Shown: positions 1 through 7,821 of the stretch, one piece after another
How the letters are laid out: each line of letters opens with the position of its first letter
Numbering within the stretch: the stretch's first letter is position 1
Assembly (NCBI RefSeq): GCF_016595215.1
Contig: NZ_JAENHK010000008.1
Coordinates: 244,085-308,084 of the forward strand
Origin: Chryseobacterium paridis
GTDB lineage: Bacteria; Bacteroidota; Bacteroidia; Flavobacteriales; Weeksellaceae
Direction: 5' to 3'
DNA: 64,000 bases
Translations under genes and position numbers: made by a program
The notes under the pieces: model-generated
What the model saw: the letters and a program-made list of their open reading frames with translations, nothing else
Told to the model about the DNA's origin: nothing
The model's database searches: none

Positions 1-1
1 A

Positions 2-430
2 GAAAACCATATTGGTATCAGCAAAGAATATAACGTCTTCGAGCTTCAAAAAGCGTTGGGAACAAAGAATGCCAATGCAGCATTTAAAATTGCCCATTTT
101 ATGGGGAAGAATCCCAAGAATAATCCTTTTGTAATGATGCTTGCAAGTCTATATAACTATTTTTCAAATGTTATTATTTATCAGACAATGGCTGGACAAC
201 CCCCACAGGTTATTGCATCTCAAATGGGTATTAATCCTTATTTTATCAAAGATTTTGCAGAAAGTGCCAGGTTATATCCTTTAAAACATGCGACGAGAGT
301 CATTTCTATTTTAAGAGAATTTGATATGAAAGGAAAAGGGTTGGGAGCTGTGAATATGAGCGAAGCAGAATTGATCAAGGAATTGGTATATAAGATTATC
401 CATGTGGATAAGTTTAAGATGAAAGTTTGA
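2..430 (+). CDS. holA: DNA polymerase III subunit delta, C-terminal part
   Basis: The reading frame is open from base 2, so the gene begins upstream of the window; 142 C-terminal codons are present. The segment around ENHIGISKEYNVFELQKALG, followed by the NP-rich clamp-loader collar helices, is typical of the delta subunit of flavobacteria. Delta opens the sliding clamp within the clamp-loader complex. The helical C-terminal collar domain is what is seen here; the AAA+ part is outside the window. An internal ATG at 56 is not the true start because the upstream residues also fit the family. The gene is followed by an AT-rich dispersed repeat, not by an operon partner. Confidence 0.82.
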   Translation, partial: ENHIGISKEYNVFELQKALGTKNANAAFKIAHFMGKNPKNNPFVMMLASLYNYFSNVIIYQTMAGQPPQVIASQMGINPYFIKDFAESARLYPLKHATRVISILREFDMKGKGLGAVNMSEAELIKELVYKIIHVDKFKMKV

Positions 431-859
431 GTTAGTTGAAAGTGGAGAGTTGAAAGTTGAAAGTGAAGAGTTGCGAGGTTCGGGCTTCGGAGTTTGAGAT
501 TCGAGTTGCCAGGTCGGGATTCGGGTTGTAGGTTTGGTTAAAGGGTGAAGGTTTTCTATTATTGGCTGAGATAAAAGCAATTTTACCTTTTCGCGATTTT
601 GCAATTTTACAAAACTAAGAAATAGAAGATTGCTCGTTTCTACCTATGTAAAAGCGATTTCGCGATTCAGCAATTTTGCAATTTCACGATTTAGCAATTT
701 CACCTCTCGTACCTCGAAACCCGCATCCCGAAACAGATAATGTTCTCATCGACAACCGACATATTGATTATTGACAAGTATCATTAAAATTCCTTTAATA
801 AAACATTAAAAATTACGAAATTAGCGAACTTTAATTTTAATCTTTTTGAAAAGTAAATT
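431..859. repeat. dispersed intergenic repeat, copy 1
   Basis: The gap between holA and trxB has no convincing gene. It starts with short direct repeats of the GAAAGTTGAAAGT kind, continues with GAGATTCGAG/TTCGGG words, a GTAGGTTTGG..GGGTGAAGG segment, and then alternating AAAGCAATTTT / TTCGCGATTT / GCAATTTTAC words. The same blocks occur in the same order on the other strand at 56554-56895. The last ~70 bases before trxB are unique AT-rich sequence and should carry its promoter. Confidence 0.6.
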
Positions 860-1801
860 ATGGAGCAAAACATTTTAGATTGTGTAATAGTTGGATCAGG
901 GCCATCTGGATTCACAGCGGCAATTTATGCAGCAAGAGCAGATCTGAAACCTGAATTGTATACGGGTTTAGAGCCAGGCGGACAATTAACAACAACAACG
1001 GAGGTTGATAACTTTCCCGGATATCCTGCAGGTATTACAGGTCCTGAAATGATGATGGATTTGCAAAAACAGGCAGAAAGATTTGATACCAAAGTTCATT
1101 ATGAAATGATCACGAAAGTGGAATTTTCTAAAGAAGTTGGAGGTGTTCATAAACTATTCGCTGGAAACAAAGAGATCTTAGCAAAAACGGTAATTATTTC
1201 AACGGGAGCTACAGCAAAATATCTTGGTCTTGATGACGAAAAGAAATATAATGGAGGAGGAGTTTCTGCATGTGCAACTTGTGATGGATTTTTCTACAGA
1301 GGAAAAGATGTTGTCGTAGTAGGAGCTGGTGATACAGCAGCAGAAGAAGCAACTTATCTTGCGAAACTAGTGAATAAAGTAACGATGTTGGTAAGAAAAG
1401 ATGAGTTCAGAGCTTCAAAAGCGATGATTCACAGAGTTCAGAACACACCAAACATTGAAGTGAAATTTCGCCATGAATTAATTGGCATTGAAGGTGAAAA
1501 CAATCTGGTAGAAAGAGCGGTTGTTATCAACAACGAAACTCAGGAAAAATCTACGGTTGATGTTCACGGAATTTTTATTGCGATTGGTCACAAACCCAAT
1601 ACTGATATTTTTGCTGATCAGATCAATCTTGATGAAAACGGATATATTGAAACTGAAAAGGGATCTACAAGAACAAATTTACCAGGAGTTTTTGCTGCTG
1701 GAGATGTTCAGGATCATATCTACAGACAAGCAATTACAGCAGCAGGAAGTGGATGTATGGCAGCAATGGATGCTGAAAAGTATCTGGCTGAGCTACATTA
1801 A
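860..1801 (+). CDS. trxB: thioredoxin-disulfide reductase
   Basis: This 313-residue protein has the usual length of low-molecular-weight thioredoxin reductases. The FAD-binding GSGPSG motif is at about residues 12-17, the redox-active CATC pair at 138-141, the NADPH-binding VGAGDTAAEE at about 154-163, and the second FAD motif (FAAGDV) near residue 280. It uses NADPH to reduce thioredoxin in the cytoplasm. The ATG at 860 gives a protein beginning directly before the first beta strand. It stands alone, with a hairpin terminator about 27 bases after the stop. Confidence 0.95.
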   Translation: MEQNILDCVIVGSGPSGFTAAIYAARADLKPELYTGLEPGGQLTTTTEVDNFPGYPAGITGPEMMMDLQKQAERFDTKVHYEMITKVEFSKEVGGVHKLFAGNKEILAKTVIISTGATAKYLGLDDEKKYNGGGVSACATCDGFFYRGKDVVVVGAGDTAAEEATYLAKLVNKVTMLVRKDEFRASKAMIHRVQNTPNIEVKFRHELIGIEGENNLVERAVVINNETQEKSTVDVHGIFIAIGHKPNTDIFADQINLDENGYIETEKGSTRTNLPGVFAAGDVQDHIYRQAITAAGSGCMAAMDAEKYLAELH

Positions 1802-1827
1802 TACTGAAATTGATACAATATATGAGT

Positions 1828-1857
1828 AAACGCATCATAAATGATGCGTTTATTTTT
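1828..1857 (+). terminator. intrinsic terminator of trxB
   Basis: An 11-bp stem AAACGCATCAT / ATGATGCGTTT with a two-base loop, followed by a T-rich tail (TATTTTTTAT). It lies 27 bases after the trxB stop. Confidence 0.85.
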
Positions 1858-1963
1858 TATCCTGTTTTATGAGATTTCATAGACTAATACAGAGCTAACG
1901 GAAAATAATCGGGTTGATTTCTAGTGGATTATTTCATTTTGTTAAAATTTATCTGGAAATTAT

Positions 1964-1994
1964 TTTGCCAGAATTAAAAAACGCTCTATATTTG
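1964..1994 (+). promoter_or_regulatory. Bacteroidota-type promoter of tRNA-Ser
   Basis: TTTG at 1964-1967 is followed, after exactly 19 bases, by TATATTTG at 1987-1994. This fits the -33/-7 consensus of Bacteroidota primary sigma factors (TTTG-N19-TAnnTTTG). Transcription should begin near 2001, about 28 bases before the tRNA. Confidence 0.75.
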
Positions 1995-2028
1995 CACCAC
2001 TGAAAACGACAGTATAACTGGAGTTAAA

Positions 2029-2113
2029 GGAGAGTTGGCAGAGTGGTCGATTGCGGCAGTCTTGAAAACTGTTGACTGTAACAGGTCCGGGGGTTCGAAT
2101 CCCTCACTCTCCG
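2029..2113 (+). tRNA. tRNA-Ser (anticodon UGA)
   Basis: The acceptor stem pairs GGAGAGT (2029-2035) with ACTCTCC (2106-2112), with G as discriminator. The anticodon loop CTTGAAA contains TGA and is closed by AGT/ACT. A long variable arm follows, as expected for a class II serine tRNA, and the T arm has GGTTCGAATCC. CCA is not encoded: the bases after the discriminator are CAG. Confidence 0.95.
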
Positions 2114-2117
2114 CAGA

Positions 2118-2154
2118 AAAAGCCTTAGAATTATTGATTCTAAGGCTTTTTTTT
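2118..2154 (+). terminator. intrinsic terminator of tRNA-Ser
   Basis: Thirteen-base arms AAAGCCTTAGAAT and ATTCTAAGGCTTT enclose a short loop and run directly into a T stretch. It begins five bases after the tRNA. Confidence 0.9.
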
Positions 2155-2159
2155 GTTTA

Positions 2160-2745
2160 AAGTTTCAAAGTATACCAAATAAAATCAAATTAAAATGGAT
2201 AATATGATGAGTACTTGAAATTGTATTTTCTACTCACTAATTAGAAAATAAACACCCTTGTTCATCAATTTAGCATCTTGTAGGTTTAAAAATTTCTAAA
2301 TAAATTATTAATCTTTAAAATCTAAAGTTATAGAGACTTAAAGTATACTTTTTATAAAAAATCAAAAATAGTTATTGAGTTTTAAAAGTAATTTTATCAA
2401 GCGGAAAGTAATAGAATATAAATTTAGGAGTTAGACAAATTACAGCAACCACTATAAAGTTCTGAACTATTTAGGGGCTCTTTGTATGTTCAAATGATTG
2501 CTGTATTTTAAGAATTTATTTTTAAAACCATTTTAAAATATCTCGTATTACGGATTCCCGTAAAAAAATTAGGATTTAAGAATCTATATTTGAAGCCTAA
2601 TTGAGAGCTAATTGTTAATATGATATGGAATTAAGAATAATTGGTCTCATTTAAATTGAAAATAGAAAAGTTATTGAAAATTAAATTATATTTAGAAAAA
2701 CTTATTAAATATAAATAACCACAAAAAATCAAATCATTAAACGGC
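2160..2745 (+). promoter_or_regulatory. leader region of the ter gene block with inverted repeats
   Basis: A 586-base AT-rich stretch without a gene. It contains an 8-base inverted pair TACAGCAA (2441-2448) / TTGCTGTA (2498-2505) that encloses the perfect palindrome AGTTCTGAACT (2458-2468). A 6-bp hairpin TTACGG-ATTC-CCGTAA follows at 2548-2563, and TATATTTG lies at 2585-2592, a possible -7 element without a good TTTG 19 bases upstream. A regulated promoter or structured 5' leader for the large downstream block is plausible. Confidence 0.4.
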
Positions 2746-3321
2746 ATGGCTATCAATTTACAGAAAGGTCAAAAAATTGACATTGGACTTAATAAACTTA
2801 CAATAGGTTTGGGATGGGATCCTAACGAAGGTACCGGATTCGAATTTGATCTTGATGCTTCAGCATTTATGATCGATGAGCAAAGACAAATTCCTTCTGA
2901 ACCTTTTTTTATTTTTTACGGAAATACAGATTCGCCTGACGGTTCTTTGAGACATACAGGTGACGATCCCACAGGAGGAAACAGTGCAGATGGCGATGAT
3001 GAAAGCATTGAAGTAGATCTTTCAAAAGTTGACCCTAGAATTAATGAAATTCTTATTGTAGTTACAATTCATGACGCTAATGATCGTAAACAAAATTACG
3101 GACAGGTACGTAACTCCTATATACGAATTGTCGATGACAGTACCGGACAGGAAGTTGCTAAATATGAATTAGGAGAAGATTTTTCTATAGAAACAGCAGT
3201 AGAATTTGGAAGGCTTTATAAAAGAAATAATCAGTGGAAATTTGAAGCTTCAGGAATTGGATATCGTGAGGACTTAGCGTTTTTCTTATCAAAATATTAC
3301 AAAGGACAAATAATAAAATAA
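2746..3321 (+). CDS. TerD-family protein 1
   Basis: This 191-residue protein begins MAINLQKGQKIDI and has the TerD hallmarks: the GLGWD strand, FDLDASAFMID, the HTGDDPTG turn and the acidic GDDESIEVDL segment, which in TerD proteins contributes to calcium binding. TerD proteins are soluble, calcium-binding stress proteins of tellurite/chemical-stress loci. It is the first gene of a tight co-directional block; the next gene starts six bases after its stop and begins with nearly the same residues (MAINLQKGQ), so the two are tandem paralogues. The exact role is unknown. Confidence 0.9.
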   Translation: MAINLQKGQKIDIGLNKLTIGLGWDPNEGTGFEFDLDASAFMIDEQRQIPSEPFFIFYGNTDSPDGSLRHTGDDPTGGNSADGDDESIEVDLSKVDPRINEILIVVTIHDANDRKQNYGQVRNSYIRIVDDSTGQEVAKYELGEDFSIETAVEFGRLYKRNNQWKFEASGIGYREDLAFFLSKYYKGQIIK

Positions 3322-3326
3322 CAAGC

Positions 3327-3998
3327 ATGGCTATAAATTTACAGAAAGGTCAGACCATTGATCTCAGAAAAAATGATAAGGGAGAAAGCATTTATGACCT
3401 TTCACAAGTGACAATCGGTTTGGGATGGGATGTCCGTCAAAAACAAGGTGGTTTTTTAGGGAAATTATTTGGTGGTAAAGAAGAGGAATATGATTTGGAT
3501 GCAATTGCATTTTTACTTGATGCTAATGGTAAAGTTGCAGATCTTGGAAGGACGGCATCTGTATCAGGTAGAAATGTTGCTTTGTATGGAGGTGATGTGA
3601 TCTATTTCAACTCAATGAGACATCCAAGCGGAAACATTTGGCTTACAGGAGATAACCGTACTGGTGCTGGAGACGGTGATGATGAACAAATTATTGTACA
3701 GTTAGAGAAATTAGATCAAAAATATCAAAAAATATTATTTGTAGTTACGATTTATCAGGGAAGAAAAAATAATCAACATTTTGGAATGGTTGAAAATGCT
3801 TTCATACGAGCTGTAGATTCCAAAGGAAAAGAAATTACCAAATATAGTTTATCTGGGGATGCTTCTATTAGCGGAATGTGTTCTATGGTTTTCGCAGAAG
3901 CTTACCGACATAACGGAGATTGGAAATTCCGTGCTCTTGGTGAGCCGGGACAGACTGATAATTTCGTTGATATTTTAGCAAAATATGCCTATAAATAA
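3327..3998 (+). CDS. TerD-family protein 2
   Basis: This 223-residue TerD paralogue of the preceding gene has GLGWDV near residue 35, YDLDAIAFLLD near 55, LTGDNRTGAGDGDDEQ near 110, and a C-terminal MVFAEAYRHNGDWKFRALGEP segment. The loop between the first and second core strands is longer than in its neighbour and contains FLGKLFGGKEEE. By family it is expected to be a cytoplasmic calcium-binding protein. Its stop is separated from the next start by six bases, which supports co-transcription with the VWA genes. Confidence 0.9.
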   Translation: MAINLQKGQTIDLRKNDKGESIYDLSQVTIGLGWDVRQKQGGFLGKLFGGKEEEYDLDAIAFLLDANGKVADLGRTASVSGRNVALYGGDVIYFNSMRHPSGNIWLTGDNRTGAGDGDDEQIIVQLEKLDQKYQKILFVVTIYQGRKNNQHFGMVENAFIRAVDSKGKEITKYSLSGDASISGMCSMVFAEAYRHNGDWKFRALGEPGQTDNFVDILAKYAYK

Positions 3999-4004
3999 TT
4001 TATA

Positions 4005-4643
4005 ATGAGAAGATTACCTGTGTATTTATTATTAGACACTTCAGGTTCAATGACTGGAGAGCCTATTGAAGCCGTAAGAAATGGAGTTCAGATGATGCTG
4101 CATTCTTTGCGTCAAAACCCTCAAGCCATAGAAACAGCATATGTAAGTATTATAACATTCGATAGTGAGGCCAAGCAAATTGTACCACTTACAGATTTGG
4201 CATCTTTCCAAATGGTTGATATCAAAGCATCAAGTACTACTTCGTTAGGCGCTGCCTTAGGACTTCTTGCGGATAAATTAAGCACTGAAGTAACCAAAAC
4301 AACTCTTGAGCAAAAAGGAGACTGGAAACCAATGACTTTTATTATGACCGATGGTGTACCAACAGACGATTGGCAAAGCGGATTTAATAAACTAAAATCC
4401 GTAAATAAAGGCCTGATTGTGGGGTGTGCTGTGGGAAATGGAGCCGATGATAAAATTCTGAAACAAATTACAGAATCAGTAATCAGATTGGATAATGCAG
4501 ATTCTGAAAGTATCAGCAAGTTTTTTCAATGGGTGACAGATTCAATTTCCACGACCTCAACCAAAGTAGAAGAGTCCGGAAAAGAAGTGACTGGATTAGA
4601 TCAACTTCCTCCACCGCCGTCTGAGTTGGTAATTGTAGCATAA
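4005..4643 (+). CDS. TerY-like VWA domain protein 1
   Basis: A 212-residue single VWA domain. The metal-ion-dependent adhesion site is complete: LLDTSGSM (DxSxS) at residues 8-15, a Thr in SSTTSLGAAL, and the Asp in MTDGVPTDD. TerY proteins are soluble VWA proteins that, with a PP2C phosphatase and a kinase, form the TerY-P triad; all three partners are present downstream. The C-terminus ends in a Pro-rich tail (LPPPPSELVIV) that is shared with the next gene and may be a docking peptide; that is inference. Confidence 0.88.
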   Translation: MRRLPVYLLLDTSGSMTGEPIEAVRNGVQMMLHSLRQNPQAIETAYVSIITFDSEAKQIVPLTDLASFQMVDIKASSTTSLGAALGLLADKLSTEVTKTTLEQKGDWKPMTFIMTDGVPTDDWQSGFNKLKSVNKGLIVGCAVGNGADDKILKQITESVIRLDNADSESISKFFQWVTDSISTTSTKVEESGKEVTGLDQLPPPPSELVIVA

Positions 4644-4645
4644 TT

Positions 4646-5284
4646 ATGAACAGAAGATTATTAGCCTATTTTTTACTAGACACTTCCGGATCGATGAAAG
4701 GTGAGCCAATTGCAGCACTAAATAATGGATTCAATGGTTTGGTAAGTATGCTTCGTTCAGATCCGCAGGCTATGGATTCTTTGTACATCAGCGTCATTAC
4801 ATTTGATAGAGAAGCAAATAATATCATTCCGTTGACAGATTTAGCAAGCTTCCATCCTGTAGAAATTAAATGTCCTGAAAGTGGCCCCACCCATACTGGT
4901 CTTGCCTTAGAATTAGTGGCCGATTTAGTTCATCGGGAATTAATTAAAGGTGCGGCAGACAGAAAAGGAGACTGGAAGCCTCTCCTGTTTATTTTCACAG
5001 ACGGAAAACCTTCAGACAAGCTCAGGTACAAAGAAAATATCTCAAAAATAAAAGATTTGGATTTTGGAGTAATTGTAGGCTGTGCTGCTGGACCAGATGC
5101 TAAAATTGATGACTTGATGGAACTTACAGACAATGTAGTAAAGCTGGATAATATTGATGCTAATACTTTAACCACCTTTTTCCAATGGGTTAGCTCTTCA
5201 ATTGAAATGGGAAGCAAAACTCAGGGAATAGGAGAAAGTATGACTTTACCGCCACCGCCAAGTGAATTGAATATTATTGTTTAA
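4646..5284 (+). CDS. TerY-like VWA domain protein 2
   Basis: A second 212-residue VWA domain, starting two bases after the previous stop. Key metal-site residues are kept: LLDTSGSM, the Thr in GPTHTGLALE, and FTDGKPSD. It has the same length and the same Pro-rich end (LPPPPSELNIIV) as the previous protein, so the pair arose by tandem duplication and then diverged. Its function is presumably in the same signalling complex. What distinguishes it from its neighbour cannot be read from the sequence. Confidence 0.88.
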   Translation: MNRRLLAYFLLDTSGSMKGEPIAALNNGFNGLVSMLRSDPQAMDSLYISVITFDREANNIIPLTDLASFHPVEIKCPESGPTHTGLALELVADLVHRELIKGAADRKGDWKPLLFIFTDGKPSDKLRYKENISKIKDLDFGVIVGCAAGPDAKIDDLMELTDNVVKLDNIDANTLTTFFQWVSSSIEMGSKTQGIGESMTLPPPPSELNIIV

Positions 5285-5294
5285 AAACTAAAAC

Positions 5295-6338
5295 ATGAGA
5301 AGATTACCAATTTATTTCCTCATCGATGTATCAGAATCGATGGTAGGAGAGCCTATAGAGCAAGTTCAGGAGGGAATTGCAGATATCATCAAAGAATTAA
5401 AAACAGATCCTTACGCTTTAGAAACAGTTTGGGTTTCCATCATTGGTTTTGCCGGAAGAAGCAAAATCATAACTCCACTGCAGGATGTCATCACTTTTTA
5501 TCCTCCAAAAATACCGATCGGAAGCGGAACTTCTCTTTCAAAAGGATTGGATGAACTGATGAATTCTATCGATAAAGACATTGTAAAAACCACCTATGAA
5601 AGAAAAGGAGACTGGAAACCCGTCATATTTTTATTTACTGATGGTGTCCCAACAGATGATTCTACAAGAGCAATTGACAGATGGAATGCAGATTATCGAA
5701 CGAAATCTAACTTGATTATCATTTCAATTGGTGACAATACAAATGTGAATCTTTTAGGCAAACTATCTGATCAGGTTTTAATATTTAATAATACCGACAG
5801 CAATTCCTATAAAGAATTTTTTAAATGGGTAACGGCCTCGATCAGAGCTACAAGTGAAAATATCAATAACAACAATACGGATGGTATTAATTTAAGTAAA
5901 TCGAATTCTGAAATTATTGAAAAGATTGATTTAAACAAAAATTACTCTGTGCCAGACAATAATTTTGTTGTACTCAACGGAAAATGTTCTGAAAATGATA
6001 AACTTTATTTATTAAAATTTAAAAAATCATTACAGGAATCACGAGTTCCAGGTTTTGATACAAGATTTTATAAAATTGAGGGAGCCTATAAAATTGATGA
6101 AAATTCTTACAAAGAATTTTCGGAAGGGATTTCTAATGCTAATAAAATATCAAGTGAGGAAATCTACGGAAATCCGAGTTGCCCTTCTTGTGGAAATAGT
6201 TTTGCATTGGCAACCTGTGTTTGCGGAGGCATTCACTGTATTCAGGGTGATGGAGTGGCGAAATGTCCATGGTGTGGAAACACCGGTCAATATGGTATGG
6301 CCGAAGGAGGATTTGATATTAACAGAACATTAGGTTAG
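5295..6338 (+). CDS. TerY-like VWA protein with C-terminal zinc-ribbon
   Basis: This 347-residue protein has an N-terminal VWA domain (LIDVSESM, GSGTSLSKGL, FTDGVPTDD) like the two preceding proteins. A ~90-residue linker/second domain follows, and then a Cys-rich segment with CPSCG, CVCGG, HC and CPWCG near residues 295-330, which should bind zinc (TerY C-terminal metal-binding domain). The phosphatase gene starts directly after its stop, with no gap, indicating translational coupling. The third VWA gene is the one fused to a metal site, so it may be the sensor or adaptor member. Confidence 0.88.
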   Translation: MRRLPIYFLIDVSESMVGEPIEQVQEGIADIIKELKTDPYALETVWVSIIGFAGRSKIITPLQDVITFYPPKIPIGSGTSLSKGLDELMNSIDKDIVKTTYERKGDWKPVIFLFTDGVPTDDSTRAIDRWNADYRTKSNLIIISIGDNTNVNLLGKLSDQVLIFNNTDSNSYKEFFKWVTASIRATSENINNNNTDGINLSKSNSEIIEKIDLNKNYSVPDNNFVVLNGKCSENDKLYLLKFKKSLQESRVPGFDTRFYKIEGAYKIDENSYKEFSEGISNANKISSEEIYGNPSCPSCGNSFALATCVCGGIHCIQGDGVAKCPWCGNTGQYGMAEGGFDINRTLG

Positions 6339-7817
6339 ATGAAAAGTTTATTACTGGACGTTTTAAAAGAGTATCAAATTGAAAACAATAAAATAGTTGA
6401 CATCACTATTGAGAAACTAACAGATAATGCAAAAATCTATGAATTATCTAAATCGATAAAAAATATAAAGACACAAATACTACAAATTTTTACTATGTAT
6501 AAAGAGAAAGAGGAATTCAAGGAGAGCTATTTTACTGTTCCAAATGCTAATGTAAAAAAGGAATATAGCTACACTTTTGATCTTTCTGCATATCCTTCTA
6601 TTAAAATTAAAGAAATTAAAAATCTCGATGCTGTAGGTCTGAATTTTGATGCAGAAAATTTATGTATTCATGGAATACCAACCAATGCCAGTACGATAGA
6701 AATTCAGATTATCTTTTTCAGCAGTATTGACGAAAGTTTGCATGAAGACATAAAAACCATTCCGTTTATTGTGAATGCAGATCCGAAAGATTTGTGGCTT
6801 AGCAAGCCAAGCCCGAAAGACAGCAGATTTCCAAAAGAAGATAATATCACTTTTAAATCAAAATTTTTAGACAAAAAAATTGTCGTTTCTTCGAAACGAG
6901 GAAGATCACATGCCCACGAAGGTACTTTCAGAGATGATGATTTTCTTGTGAAAAATTTACCAGATGGCTGGGCAATTGTTGCACTTGCAGATGGTGCTGG
7001 ATCAGCCAGATTAGCCCGCGCCGGATCTCAATTTGCGACAGATTTTATTGTTAAAAGTTTTGAGAATGAGTCTCTTTTAAATGAATTGTCAAAAGCTGTT
7101 ACTATGTATTTCTCTGACGAAAATACTTTTGCTAAAACTGAAAGCGAAGTACACAAAAACTCGTCAGAGGCTGAGATATCAGAGGAGCAAAATAACTCAG
7201 AAAATCTGATTGATCTGGGCTCTGGCGAAGGTGAAAAAATCAAGAGTAAAAGTTTTATCATCAATTCATTGTATCAAAATGTGAAAAATTTGCACAATCA
7301 ATTGGCGATATTTGCCATCGAAGAAGGTGTTGCAATGAAAGATTTGCATACAACCTTGATATTTTCTTTGGTGAAAAAATTTGATTTAGGCTACGTCGTT
7401 TTAAGTTTTGGCGTTGGAGACTGTCCTATCAACGTTATTGATAAAGAAAATACGCAAGTGAAGTTGCTCAATTTCCTGGATGTTGGAGAAAGCAGCGGTG
7501 CAACTCGATTTATTACAATGCCGGAAATTTTCAGCAGACCCGATATGGTTAATCGCTTTACAATCAACCGTATTGATGATTTTTCAAAATTCTTTCTGAT
7601 GACTGATGGAATTTACGATCCAAAATTTGTTGTAGAAAGTAAGCTAGAAAATCTTGAGACTTGGAAAAATTTTCTAAGGGATTTAAATGGTGAAAATGAA
7701 GACAAAACAAAAGTTGATTTCGTGGAAGATTCAGATATTGAAAATCAGTTGTCTGTATGGATGGATTTCTGGAGCAAAGGAAATCATGACGACCGAACTT
7801 TAGCTGTAATTTATTAA
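6339..7817 (+). CDS. PP2C-type protein phosphatase with N-terminal Ig-like domain
   Basis: The 492-residue protein has PP2C motifs in its C-terminal two thirds: LADGAGSARLAR, FGVGDCPINVI, FLMTDGIYD and NHDDRTLAVIY, which supply the aspartates that bind the catalytic metals. Residues ~60-150 instead resemble the putative-Ig/cadherin-like fold of the form GLxFDxxxLxIxGIPT, which is unexpected for a protein without a signal peptide. In TerY-P systems this enzyme would oppose the kinase encoded next, removing phosphates from Ser/Thr residues. The substrate is unknown. Confidence 0.87.
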   Translation: MKSLLLDVLKEYQIENNKIVDITIEKLTDNAKIYELSKSIKNIKTQILQIFTMYKEKEEFKESYFTVPNANVKKEYSYTFDLSAYPSIKIKEIKNLDAVGLNFDAENLCIHGIPTNASTIEIQIIFFSSIDESLHEDIKTIPFIVNADPKDLWLSKPSPKDSRFPKEDNITFKSKFLDKKIVVSSKRGRSHAHEGTFRDDDFLVKNLPDGWAIVALADGAGSARLARAGSQFATDFIVKSFENESLLNELSKAVTMYFSDENTFAKTESEVHKNSSEAEISEEQNNSENLIDLGSGEGEKIKSKSFIINSLYQNVKNLHNQLAIFAIEEGVAMKDLHTTLIFSLVKKFDLGYVVLSFGVGDCPINVIDKENTQVKLLNFLDVGESSGATRFITMPEIFSRPDMVNRFTINRIDDFSKFFLMTDGIYDPKFVVESKLENLETWKNFLRDLNGENEDKTKVDFVEDSDIENQLSVWMDFWSKGNHDDRTLAVIY

Positions 7818-7821
7818 TATT

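Noticed and set aside
771..799. TTGACA-N17-TTTAAT upstream of trxB, similar to an enterobacterial promoter
   Set aside because: Bacteroidota use a different consensus, and the sequence is very AT-rich, so a chance match is likely.
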